Part shown: piece by piece, positions 6,220-12,698 of the stretch
Layout: each line of letters opens with the position of its first letter
Numbering within the stretch: position 1 is the first letter of the stretch
Source: Longimicrobiales bacterium
Lineage (GTDB): Bacteria > Gemmatimonadota > Gemmatimonadetes > Longimicrobiales > Gaopeijiaceae
Assembly (NCBI GenBank): GCA_028280205.1
Contig: JANQME010000184.1
Coordinates: forward strand, 1-13,661
DNA length: 13,661 nucleotides
Direction of reading: 5' to 3'
Program-made: the position numbers and the translations under genes
The notes under the pieces: model-generated
Told to the model about the DNA's origin: nothing
Seen by the model: the letters and a program-made list of their open reading frames with translations, nothing else
Database searches by the model: none

Positions 6220-8049
6220 ATGATGCGTCAAATGCGGGAAGCCACGAAGCCGATCATGCTGTTCACGGCGATCGCGTTCGTGGCCCTGATGGTCTTTCAA
6301 TGGGGCATGGACATCACCGGCCAGAGCGGGGGCGGCTTCGGTGAGATCGGCTCGGTGAACGGGGATCCGGTCATGTATGAGGCGTACATGGCCGCGTACC
6401 GGCAGATCTACGACCAGGTCCAGCGATCGCAGGAGGAGATCATCAGCTCCCAGCAGAATTCGGAGATCGAGGACGCGGCCTTCGACGAGGTGGTGAACCA
6501 GCTCCTCATCCGTCAGGAGCTCGAGCGGCGTGGCATTACCGTGACGGATCGCGAGATCAGCGAGGCGGCCAACTTCAACCCGCCCGAGTACCTGCGCCCG
6601 CAGTTCACGAACGACGCGGGTGGGTTCGATCTGGCGGGGTATCAGTCGTTCCTCGCCTCATTACCTCCCGAGCAGCTCGTCGTGCTCGACGCCTACTACC
6701 GGGACGTGATCCCGCGTGGCAAGCTCCTTCGACAAGTGGCGTCGGGGGTCTTCGTTCCGGACGCCGAGCTCTGGCAGGAGTACCGCGACCGGAACGAGCA
6801 GGTCGAGGTCCGCTACGTTCCCTTGGATCCGAACACGCGCTATCCCGACGAGGACTTCAACGTCACCGACGCGGAGATCGAGCGGTACTGGCGGGACCAC
6901 GAAGACGAGTTCGAGGTGCCCGCGCGGGCTACGGTGAAGGTGGTCGTGCTCGACAAGACCCCGACGGCCGCGGATACGGTCGCCTCGAGAGAGCGGGCGG
7001 ACTCACTCCGCACCGAGATCGAGAACGGGGCCGACTTCGCCGAGATCGCGCGTCTGGAGTCGGCCGACCAAGGGACGGCCCCGATCGGCGGCGCGCTCGG
7101 CGTCTTCGGACGGAACACGATGACGCAGCCCTTCGACTCGGCGGTGTTCGCGGCCCCGGCGGGCGCGCTGGTCGGACCCGTCCGGTCGTCCTTCGGCTAC
7201 CACGTCATCGAGGTTCTCGACCGTTGGGCACAAGACAGCGCCCAGGCGCGTCACATCCTGATTCCGGTCACCAGGACCGAGGATTCGGAGATCGAGCTCC
7301 TCACGATGGCGGACTCGCTCGAGGATCTGGGTGAAGCAATGGCGCTCGAGGAGGCTGCGGCCGCCGCCGGCCTCACTGCGACCACGATGGACATCACGCG
7401 GGACTTCTCCTTCATCCCGGGGGCCGGCCAGGTGTCCGAGGGCGCCGACTGGGCGTTCGAGGAAGCGTCCCCCGGCGACGTCAGTCCCGTCTTCGAGACG
7501 TCGACTGCGTTCTACGCGCTCGAGCTGGTCAGCTCCGAGCCCGAGGGGATCCTCCCGCTCCAGGAGGCGACGCCATCGATCCGCCAGACGCTGCTGTTCG
7601 AGCGCAAGATGACGCAGGCGGAGGTCGACGCGCAGGACGTTTCGAGCCGGGTGCGAGGCGGAGAAGCGCTGGAGAACGTAGCGTCGGAGCTCGGTCTCGA
7701 GGTGCGAACCGCGGGGCCCTTCTCACGCAACGACTTCGTCCCCGGGATCGGCCGTCAGAATGCCGCGATCGGCGCGGCGTTCGGGCTGGCCCCGGGAGAG
7801 GTGAGCGGAGCTGTCACGACCCCGGTCAACGCGTTCGTGCTGCGGGTCACATCCCGCACCGAGGCCGACTCGACGGCGTGGCGGACCCAGTTGGAGGGCC
7901 AGAGAGAGGCGGCGATCGCGAATCGTCAGCAGACGCGGCTGAGCGACTGGATCGAGGCGCTGCGGGCCTCCGCACGCATCATCGACCGACGTGACGTCGT
8001 GCTCGCGCCGCAGGACGAGGACGTCCCTCAGATTCCGATGGTCTTCTGA
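6220..8049 (+). CDS. ppiD: PpiD/SurA-type periplasmic peptidyl-prolyl isomerase or chaperone
   Basis: The 609-residue product resembles PpiD, an inner-membrane-anchored chaperone for exported proteins. A basic head (MMRQMREATK) precedes one membrane helix at about 12-29, which leaves the rest in the periplasm. Residues about 40-200 form the SurA_N-like helical chaperone region (VVNQLLIRQELERRGITVTD). A parvulin-like domain spans about 233-336, with GADFAEIARLES, GGALGVFG and SFGYHVIEV (H328). It is followed directly by ARHILIP (343-349), which looks like the first strand of a second, degenerate parvulin unit, and then by a C-terminal chaperone region. In the first domain the usual strand-1 HILV-like motif reads KVVVLDK, so one active-site histidine appears to be missing. 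The E. coli PpiD parvulin domain is also reported to be inactive. It is the only plus-strand gene here. Confidence 0.88.
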   Translation: MMRQMREATKPIMLFTAIAFVALMVFQWGMDITGQSGGGFGEIGSVNGDPVMYEAYMAAYRQIYDQVQRSQEEIISSQQNSEIEDAAFDEVVNQLLIRQELERRGITVTDREISEAANFNPPEYLRPQFTNDAGGFDLAGYQSFLASLPPEQLVVLDAYYRDVIPRGKLLRQVASGVFVPDAELWQEYRDRNEQVEVRYVPLDPNTRYPDEDFNVTDAEIERYWRDHEDEFEVPARATVKVVVLDKTPTAADTVASRERADSLRTEIENGADFAEIARLESADQGTAPIGGALGVFGRNTMTQPFDSAVFAAPAGALVGPVRSSFGYHVIEVLDRWAQDSAQARHILIPVTRTEDSEIELLTMADSLEDLGEAMALEEAAAAAGLTATTMDITRDFSFIPGAGQVSEGADWAFEEASPGDVSPVFETSTAFYALELVSSEPEGILPLQEATPSIRQTLLFERKMTQAEVDAQDVSSRVRGGEALENVASELGLEVRTAGPFSRNDFVPGIGRQNAAIGAAFGLAPGEVSGAVTTPVNAFVLRVTSRTEADSTAWRTQLEGQREAAIANRQQTRLSDWIEALRASARIIDRRDVVLAPQDEDVPQIPMVF

Positions 8050-8079
8050 CCACCGCTCCCGCGCGAACGAGCCTCGCTC

Positions 8080-8358
8080 TCAGGCCTCCGACGTCTCCTT
8101 GGTCGGGACGGTGTCGCTGAGCTTGCGCGGCTCCCCGTCCTCGGACGCCGCCGTCGAGGCGGGCGGAGCCGGACGGTGAATCTGACGATCGTTGGGCACC
8201 TTGAGCTCGTGCTCGATCTCACGGACCGAGTTCTTGAACTCGCGGATGCCCTTGCCGAGCGACGAGCCGATCTCCGGCAGACGCTTGGCGCCGAAGAGAA
8301 GAAGAACGATGAGGAAGATGAAGATCATCTCCCCCATTCCGAATCCACCTAGACCCAT
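8080..8358 (-). CDS. tatA: Sec-independent (Tat) translocase subunit TatA/E
   Basis: The 92-residue product has the TatA fold: a short membrane helix (10-22, EMIFIFLIVLLLF), the FG hinge (FGAKRLPEIG, 22-31) and an amphipathic helix (SSLGKGIREFKNSVREIE). A Pro-, Ser- and Glu-containing soluble tail follows. TatA forms the pore-like assembly that moves folded twin-arginine proteins across the inner membrane. The FGAKRLPEIG and GKGIREFK motifs favour TatA over TatB. The ATG at 8358 gives a Gly-rich MGLGGFGMGE head; M8 is an alternative start. tatC is not in the window. It is the last gene of the right operon and converges on the ppiD-like gene with 30 nt between stops. No clear terminator was seen in that gap. 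Confidence 0.93.
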   Translation of the reverse strand: MGLGGFGMGEMIFIFLIVLLLFGAKRLPEIGSSLGKGIREFKNSVREIEHELKVPNDRQIHRPAPPASTAASEDGEPRKLSDTVPTKETSEA

Positions 8359-8380
8359 CTGGAGTACCCCGCTGCTGCGA

Positions 8381-8668
8381 TCAGAGGATCGAACGCATGA
8401 CCATCGCCACGATCGCGACCCCGACGACCGTGAGCACGTTGAGGGAAAGAGTAACGGGTCCTAATACGAACGCGACAGCCACGAGATCCACCGAGAGGGG
8501 CCCGACGGACGCTTGGACCGACGTGAGAAGGAACTCGCGCGGAGCGCCTCCGGGCAGAGAGATCTCGACGAGACGCGTGAGCAGGCCACCCAGAAAGAGG
8601 CCGAGCACGAGCGTCGTGAGCAGCCGGACCGAGTTTCGGCGCCCCGTGGCGACGAGTCCGTCCGTCAC
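8381..8668 (-). CDS. DUF4321-like small membrane protein
   Basis: The 95-residue product has two hydrophobic segments, about 15-31 (RLLTTLVLGLFLGGLLTR) and about 65-92 (VAFVLGPVTLSLNVLTVVGVAIVAMVM). Between them is a short loop ending GPLSVDLVAVAF. This layout, and the pattern of a Leu/Asp strand leading into a C-terminal helix, match what I recall of DUF4321, a family without known function. I start it at GTG 8668, one base after the polyprenyl synthase stop (TGA-A-GTG). An earlier in-frame GTG at 8722 would overlap that gene by 53 nt and add an Arg-rich stretch. Only 22 nt separate it from tatA. Its role is unknown; the context of Tat and isoprenoid genes suggests the envelope. Confidence 0.75.
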   Translation of the reverse strand: MTDGLVATGRRNSVRLLTTLVLGLFLGGLLTRLVEISLPGGAPREFLLTSVQASVGPLSVDLVAVAFVLGPVTLSLNVLTVVGVAIVAMVMRSIL

Positions 8669-8669
8669 T

Positions 8670-9665
8670 TCAGCGGCGCCGGTCCACCGCGTACGAGACG
8701 GCGTCCCTGAGCGCATCGACACACGATCCGTCGGGGAGCTCGTCGAGGGCCGAGCGGGCCTCGTCGGCGTAGCGTGAGGCCACGCTTCCGGCGTACTCGA
8801 GACCGCCGTTCGTCACGACGACTTCGACGATGCGCTGGATCTCCTCGTCACTCGGATCGAGCCGGGTGAAGAAGGCACGGATTTCCGCGTCCTCGGCCGC
8901 GCCGACCCGGCCCAGCACATGGACGAGCGGAAGCGTCACCTTCCGCTCGCGAAGATCGTGTCCGGTGGGCTTGCCGGTCACGGCTTCGGTCCCGGTGTAG
9001 TCGAGCAGATCGTCGGCGATCTGAAAGGCCATCCCGAGGTTGTGGCCGTACCGGGCCAGCGTCTCCCGGTAGCGCGGCGCTCCAACGATCGCGCCCATTT
9101 CGCACGCCGCCGACATGAGCGATGCCGTCTTGGCGGCGATCAGCCGGTCGTAGTCGTCCTCGGAGAAGTCGAGCGCGTCGTACGACGTGAGCTGACGCAT
9201 CTCCCCGACGGACATCTCGTTGGCGGCGCGGGCGAGCACCGCCAGTGCATCGAGGTTGCCGATCCGCGCCAGCTCCGAGACCCCACGTGAGTAGAGGTAG
9301 TCCCCCATGATGATCGCGACCTGATGCGTCCAGAGCGCGTTGACCGTGGGGAGACCGCGTCGGAGCGCGGAGTGGTCGACGGCGTCGTCGTGCACGAGCG
9401 TGGCCAGGTGCACGAGCTCCACGACCGCCGCGAGCGTCAGTGCGTGCTCCTGCTCCCCATCCTCGATCCGCGACGACAGGAGGAGCAGCGTCGGCCGGAA
9501 GAGCTTGCCGCGCATGAAGAGGAGGTGCTCGTTCACCTCCTCGATGTCGTCGAAGTCCGAAAGGACGATCCTGCGGATCTCGTCCCCCACCCGATCGAGG
9601 GACGGCCGCACCGGATCCTGGATCGAGGACAGCTTCGGCGGACCCCCGTGAACCGCCCTCGTCAC
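8670..9665 (-). CDS. ispB: long-chain polyprenyl diphosphate synthase
   Basis: The 331-residue product is a trans-prenyltransferase that extends farnesyl or geranylgeranyl diphosphate with isopentenyl diphosphate, giving the side chain of a respiratory quinone. The first Asp-rich motif is DDAVD (93-97) in LVHDDAVDHSALRRGLPT. The second is DDLLD (218-222) after FQIA, and GKLFRP (53-58) and AAKTASL (177-183) are also present. The residue five positions before the first motif is Ala (A88), as in octaprenyl-type enzymes, which allows a long chain. Menaquinone is therefore the likely destination, by inference. The GTG at 9665 gives the family's expected N terminus (IQDPVRPSLDRVGDEIRR) with a 14-residue lead. 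No clear ribosome binding site is seen. The gene symbol is by family; the exact product length is unknown. Confidence 0.92.
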   Translation of the reverse strand: MTRAVHGGPPKLSSIQDPVRPSLDRVGDEIRRIVLSDFDDIEEVNEHLLFMRGKLFRPTLLLLSSRIEDGEQEHALTLAAVVELVHLATLVHDDAVDHSALRRGLPTVNALWTHQVAIIMGDYLYSRGVSELARIGNLDALAVLARAANEMSVGEMRQLTSYDALDFSEDDYDRLIAAKTASLMSAACEMGAIVGAPRYRETLARYGHNLGMAFQIADDLLDYTGTEAVTGKPTGHDLRERKVTLPLVHVLGRVGAAEDAEIRAFFTRLDPSDEEIQRIVEVVVTNGGLEYAGSVASRYADEARSALDELPDGSCVDALRDAVSYAVDRRR

Positions 9666-9719
9666 GAGCGCCGGGGGTCGGAGGGAGCAAATGCGAATGT
9701 GTGGAGCATGAGCGAGGGC

Positions 9720-11675
9720 TCAGCGCAGCTCGCGAAGCCGTTCCGTGACGTCCGCGAAGTTGATGTCCAGCGAGAACACGCGGTCGTAGTACTCCACGGC
9801 CGAATCGCGGTTCTCGAGCTCCTCGTAGGCACGGCCGAGGTAGTAGTAGATGCCGACCAGCTCGTCCTCGACCGTGTCTGCCGTCCGCAGCGCCCGTTCG
9901 AGCGTGCGGACCGCCGCCTCCGTCTGGCCCATCTCCATGAAGGTCTGCCCCATGAGCTCGTAGGTGGGCAGATGGTCCGCGGACGCGCGCAGCGCCGCCT
10001 GGAACGAGCTGATGGCCTCGTCGAGCAGCCCCATCTCCTTGTACGCCGTTCCGAGATCGTAGTGCGCGCGCACGTCGTCGGTGTCGAGGTTCTCGGACAC
10101 CTTGTCCTTGAACTGCGCGAGCATCTTCGCGAAGTCGGCTTCCTCGTCGCCCGAGGGCTCCTGGTACGCGACCGTGAAGCGCGTCGACTTCTCCGCGCTG
10201 TCGCCAAGGATCATCGCACCGAAATCCACGTAGGAGTCGCCCCCGCCCGACGGCGGCGCCTCGGCCGGCTCGGGCGAAGCGGATTCGACCGGGAGATCGT
10301 CCCCCGTCTCCCGGCCGGCTGCTTCGGTGGTCGGCTCCGGGGCAGGAGCGTCAACGGCCGACTCCATGGCGGGCGCATCCGGCGCCGCCTCGTCGAGGTC
10401 GTCCGCGGGCGCGGCCTCGATCTCGAAGCCGTCCGAGCGAGCATCCGCGGTGTGATCGGGCTCCGCCAAGGGCGACTCGTCCGCGGTCGGCTCGGGAGCC
10501 GGGTCGGCGAAGCGATCGCTCGCGACCTCCTCGAAGGCCTCCTCGACCGCCGCGGGCGCCTCGTCCAGCCCGGGGAGCTCGGCCGGGCCGATGTCCTCGT
10601 CGGGCTCCATGATCGGCAGCCCGACGGCCTCCTCATCCTCGCCGAAGTCCATCGTCGGGAGCGGCTCGGCCTCCTCCTCGGCGTCGATCTCGAAGTCCGA
10701 CGAATCGTCGGCCGCCTCGATCTCGAGCGCCGGAGCCGCTTCACCGAGGTCCTCGTCCCCGACATCGAAGGTCGGCAGTGCGTCGGCTTCTCCCGGGTCG
10801 GCACCCTCGATCTCCATCATGGGCAGCTCGACGCCCTCCTCGTCGTCCGCATCGATCGAGAAGTCCCCGACGGCCACCCCATCCTCCGACCCGTCGTCCT
10901 CGACGGCGCTCACCGGCTCCGGCTCCGGCTCGGACGGTGCGAGAGAGATCTCATCCTCGCTCGCGTCGTCCGTCTCCGGATCGCCGAGGGTGATCTCTCC
11001 GAAGTCCATGCCGAAGTCCGAGTCCGGCGAGGACGCAGCGGCCGAGGTCGTCGAGACCGCGGAGAGGTCCGCCGCGGGATCCAGGTTCAGGATCCGGGAC
11101 TCCACGTCGTCGGCTTGCGCCTGGTTGCCGAGCCGCAGGTAGTGCGCGCGGACGATCTTCAACTGTTCGATCGCGTCGGACTGTCGATCGCTCGCGATCA
11201 TCTGATCCACGACGCTCAAGCGCACACCGACGTCGTCCGGCGCGAGGTCGCAGAACTCGACGAGGGCGCGGAACGACTCGTCCAGGTCACCCGACTGCGC
11301 CATCCGCTCGGCGTAGGTCAGGAAGTTCGTCCGTGCGTCGGGGATGAAGCCCTGTTCCGCCCGGATCTGCCCGATGAGCAGGTAGGCCTGATGACGGTCC
11401 GGGACGTTCCGGATGATCTTCTTGCACACCGCGATCGCATTGTTCGGCAAGTATGCCTCGCGATACAGCTCGACGGCCTTGTTGTAGTGTTCGACCGCCG
11501 AATCGAGGTCGCCGACGCGCACGTAGAGGTCTCCGACCCGGTTGTAGAGCCCGATGTCGGCCTGTTCGTCGCGCGCCAGCTCCGCGAGCGCCCTGTTGTA
11601 CTGCTCGAGCGCCTTCCCCCACTCCTCCTTCTGCTCGTGTTTGCGCGCCTGCTGCTTGAGCGATTCGATGCTCAT
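9720..11675 (-). CDS. TPR protein with acidic central region carrying repeated LPxM-type motifs
   Basis: This 651-residue protein has no assigned function. Residues 1 to about 200 are TPR-like helices (ALEQYNRALAELARDEQ, LYNRVGDLYVRVGDLDSAVEHYNKA, AYLLIGQIRAEQG). Residues about 205-500 are a highly acidic, Pro/Ala-rich and probably disordered region. About 515-651 holds a second TPR set (AHYDLGTAYKEMGLLDEAISSFQAAL, LMGQTFMEMGQTEAAVRTLERAL, IYYYLGRAYEELENRDSAVEYYDRV). The central part opens with MDFGEITLGD and closes with YVDFGAMILGD, a mirrored motif pair, and holds five LP-type motifs between them. No signal peptide or membrane helix is seen. The ATG at 11675 overlaps the ftcD stop by 4 nt, and the next gene starts 54 nt downstream. 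It probably acts as a cytoplasmic protein-interaction scaffold, by inference. Confidence 0.87.
   Translation of the reverse strand: MSIESLKQQARKHEQKEEWGKALEQYNRALAELARDEQADIGLYNRVGDLYVRVGDLDSAVEHYNKAVELYREAYLPNNAIAVCKKIIRNVPDRHQAYLLIGQIRAEQGFIPDARTNFLTYAERMAQSGDLDESFRALVEFCDLAPDDVGVRLSVVDQMIASDRQSDAIEQLKIVRAHYLRLGNQAQADDVESRILNLDPAADLSAVSTTSAAASSPDSDFGMDFGEITLGDPETDDASEDEISLAPSEPEPEPVSAVEDDGSEDGVAVGDFSIDADDEEGVELPMMEIEGADPGEADALPTFDVGDEDLGEAAPALEIEAADDSSDFEIDAEEEAEPLPTMDFGEDEEAVGLPIMEPDEDIGPAELPGLDEAPAAVEEAFEEVASDRFADPAPEPTADESPLAEPDHTADARSDGFEIEAAPADDLDEAAPDAPAMESAVDAPAPEPTTEAAGRETGDDLPVESASPEPAEAPPSGGGDSYVDFGAMILGDSAEKSTRFTVAYQEPSGDEEADFAKMLAQFKDKVSENLDTDDVRAHYDLGTAYKEMGLLDEAISSFQAALRASADHLPTYELMGQTFMEMGQTEAAVRTLERALRTADTVEDELVGIYYYLGRAYEELENRDSAVEYYDRVFSLDINFADVTERLRELR
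10563..10835 (-). repeat. array of five short LPxM-type motifs in an acidic linker
   Basis: Reading the protein from N to C, this stretch holds ELPMMEIEGA, ALPTFDVGDED, PLPTMDFGEDE, GLPIMEPDED and ELPGLDEAP. Each is an LP followed by a hydrophobic-acidic core and acidic residues, at spacings of roughly 15-40 residues. DNA-level copies are not near-identical, unlike the array at 4630-5300, so these look like older, independently diverged motif copies. Confidence 0.6.
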
Positions 11676-12610
11676 TCGGTGCGGTCCGGGCTGTCCGTAG
11701 GAGGGCGGACGCGCCCCGAGAGATACTCGGCGACGCGATGCGGAAGAACCCGCGCCGAACGCGGGTCCAAGAGTTTTAATCTGTCCGCGGAACCCTGTTG
11801 CACAAGGGTGACGGGCATCATGCCGATCACCTCGGTTGCCACGACGTGCCCCCCCTCGGCGGCCACGGCGGACTCGATCGCGTCGAAGATGTCGAAGGGG
11901 GAGGTCCGCTCCGGATCCTCCAGATTCATCGAGATCTGAACCCGTTGGCTACCTTCGAGATGCAGCCCGAGCGCGCGCAGCCCGGGAAAGCCCCCGCCGC
12001 GCTCCCGCAGCCGCGCCGCGAGGGCGCGGGCCCGCTCGACCGGGTACGCCCCGACGACCACGTTCCACGCGAGGAGGACGGGTCGCGCCCCGACGCACGC
12101 ACACCCCGCCGTGGGGTGGGCGGCTTCCCTTCCGGCATCCAGATCGGGGCGCCGACCGGCCGGCCAACCCTCGGCCAGCGCCTCGAAGCCGCCGCGGCGA
12201 AGCGTGGCCAGGTCGCCCGGCCCTTCGAGCGATGCACGTCCGTAGAAGTAGACGGGCACGCCGAGCCGTTCGAGCTCCGCTCCCGTGCGGTATGCGACGC
12301 CGACGGCGTCCTCCATCGTGGCGTCGCCGAGGGGGACGAACGGAAGCACGTCGACCGCCCCGATGCGAGGGTGGACTCCGCGGTGCCGGCGCAGGTCGAT
12401 CCGCTCGACCGCGACCTTCGATCCCGCGAGCGCCGCGGCTTCCACGTCGTCCGGAGCTCCGATGAAGGTCACGACCGAGCGGTGGTGATCCGGATCCGCC
12501 GACCAGTCCAGCACCTCCACGTCGTGAGCCGCGACGGCGTCGACGATCGCAGCGACGACCACGGGGTCGACGCCCTCCGAGAAGTTCGGCACGGCCTCGA
12601 TGATCTTCAT
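11672..12610 (-). CDS. ftcD: glutamate formimidoyltransferase (monofunctional FtcD)
   Basis: The 312-residue product matches the formiminotransferase half of FTCD. This domain moves a formimino group from N-formimino-glutamate to tetrahydrofolate at the end of histidine breakdown and feeds one-carbon metabolism. Motifs: EAVPNFSEG at 5-13, DHHRSVVTFIG at 41-51, HRGVHPRIGAVDVLPFVPL at 76-94 with H80 as the likely catalytic histidine, VYFYGRAS, GARPVLLAWNVVVGAYP, and VQISMNLEDPERT with EVIGMMPVTL near the C terminus. The cyclodeaminase domain is absent, as in many bacteria. No other hut genes are visible. The ATG at 12610 gives the family N terminus but no ribosome binding site is obvious, and a strong hairpin ends only 16 nt upstream. 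It is coupled to the TPR gene by ATGA and begins the right operon. Confidence 0.93.
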   Translation of the reverse strand: MKIIEAVPNFSEGVDPVVVAAIVDAVAAHDVEVLDWSADPDHHRSVVTFIGAPDDVEAAALAGSKVAVERIDLRRHRGVHPRIGAVDVLPFVPLGDATMEDAVGVAYRTGAELERLGVPVYFYGRASLEGPGDLATLRRGGFEALAEGWPAGRRPDLDAGREAAHPTAGCACVGARPVLLAWNVVVGAYPVERARALAARLRERGGGFPGLRALGLHLEGSQRVQISMNLEDPERTSPFDIFDAIESAVAAEGGHVVATEVIGMMPVTLVQQGSADRLKLLDPRSARVLPHRVAEYLSGRVRPPTDSPDRTE

Positions 12611-12626
12611 GACGCAAAGCTACGAA

Positions 12627-12659
12627 CGAAGGGCCGGAGCGTGCGGCCCCGGCCCTTCG
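12627..12659 (-). terminator. probable intrinsic terminator after the fibronectin-III gene
   Basis: An 11-bp perfect stem (CGAAGGGCCGG at 12627-12637 with its complement at 12649-12659) closes an 11-base loop. On the minus strand it is followed by TTCGTAGCTTT, a modest T-rich tail. It lies 39 nt past the stop of the fibronectin-III gene and 16 nt before the ftcD start. The tail is not a clean T-run, so termination may be partial, and it could act instead as a leader hairpin for ftcD. Confidence 0.65.
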
Positions 12660-12670
12660 GCTTCCCCTTC

Positions 12671-12689
12671 CCGGGTGACCGGCACCCGG
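12671..12689 (-). other. second hairpin in the same gap
   Basis: A 7-bp stem (CCGGGTG at 12671-12677, CACCCGG at 12683-12689) with a 5-base loop sits about 9 nt past the stop of the fibronectin-III gene. With the stronger hairpin downstream it may help stop or pause transcription. No T-run follows. Confidence 0.4.
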
Positions 12690-12698
12690 CACGCGAGC

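Noticed and set aside
8050..8079. Bidirectional terminator between ppiD and tatA
   Set aside because: Only weak short complementarity (CGAG with CTCG) is present and there is no T-run on either strand.
9324..11939. An 871-codon open frame on the plus strand
   Set aside because: It lies opposite the polyprenyl synthase, TPR and ftcD genes, is Arg/Val/Leu-rich with no motifs, and is the usual antisense shadow of GC-rich genes.
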